Source: Actinomycetes bacterium
GTDB lineage: Bacteria > Actinomycetota > Actinomycetes > Actinomycetales > Cellulomonadaceae
DNA: 5,297 nt
Direction of reading: 5' to 3'
NCBI GenBank assembly: GCA_023424135.1
Contig: JAFAEH010000219.1
Location: 1 to 5,297, forward strand
Position numbers and translations under genes: made by a program. Under the pieces are notes generated by a model that was given only the letters and a program-made list of their open reading frames with translations, was not told where the DNA came from and ran no database searches. Of the stretch, positions 5,285-5,297 are shown one piece after another. Within the stretch, counting starts at the first letter, position 1. Every line of letters begins with the position of its first letter.

Positions 5285-5297
5285 GCCGGGGCGGGCC

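Overview
The window is very GC-rich, with codons ending almost always in G or C, several GTG starts and long spurious open frames on the opposite strand. This is the signature of a high-GC actinobacterium. The protein styles (ThrE-type exporter with a long Pro/Thr-rich N-terminus, NYN-domain protein, GC3-saturated alpha/beta hydrolases) would fit a Cellulomonas-like member of the Micrococcales, but that placement is inference from style, not from a marker gene.

Layout. (1) At 1-646, minus strand, lies the N-terminal 215 residues of a NYN-domain (PIN-like, LabA/limkain-type) putative ribonuclease, whose C-terminus runs off the left edge. (2) A 72-bp divergent intergenic region (647-718) follows. 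It has a small inverted repeat and, on the minus strand, a strong Shine-Dalgarno sequence in front of a three-codon reading frame that overlaps the NYN start. (3) At 719-2713, plus strand, is a 664-residue ThrE-family threonine/serine exporter with a Pro/Thr-rich N-terminal tail, an extra membrane helix and a long linker ahead of the conserved ThrE core. (4) The convergent intergenic region 2714-2902 holds three copies of a 25-bp imperfect palindrome, two of them inside a longer duplicated unit. The last copy is a 37-nt near-perfect palindrome next to the stop codon of the following gene. (5) At 2903-3577, minus strand, is an uncharacterised 224-residue soluble protein. (6) A 118-bp divergent spacer (3578-3695) follows. 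(7) At 3696-4502 and 4499-5284, plus strand, are two alpha/beta-hydrolase genes joined by an ATGA stop/start overlap, so very probably one translationally coupled operon.

How the genes fit together. No single pathway links all five genes. The two hydrolases are the only clear operon. The NYN gene and the exporter share a divergent regulatory region, as do the uncharacterised gene and the hydrolase pair. There are no rRNA, tRNA, CRISPR, transposase or phage genes. The most notable non-coding structure is the palindromic repeat cluster. The most notable protein-level oddities are the exporter's N-terminal half, with a duplicated DAPTVVLP motif in its linker, and the minimal upstream frame before the NYN gene.
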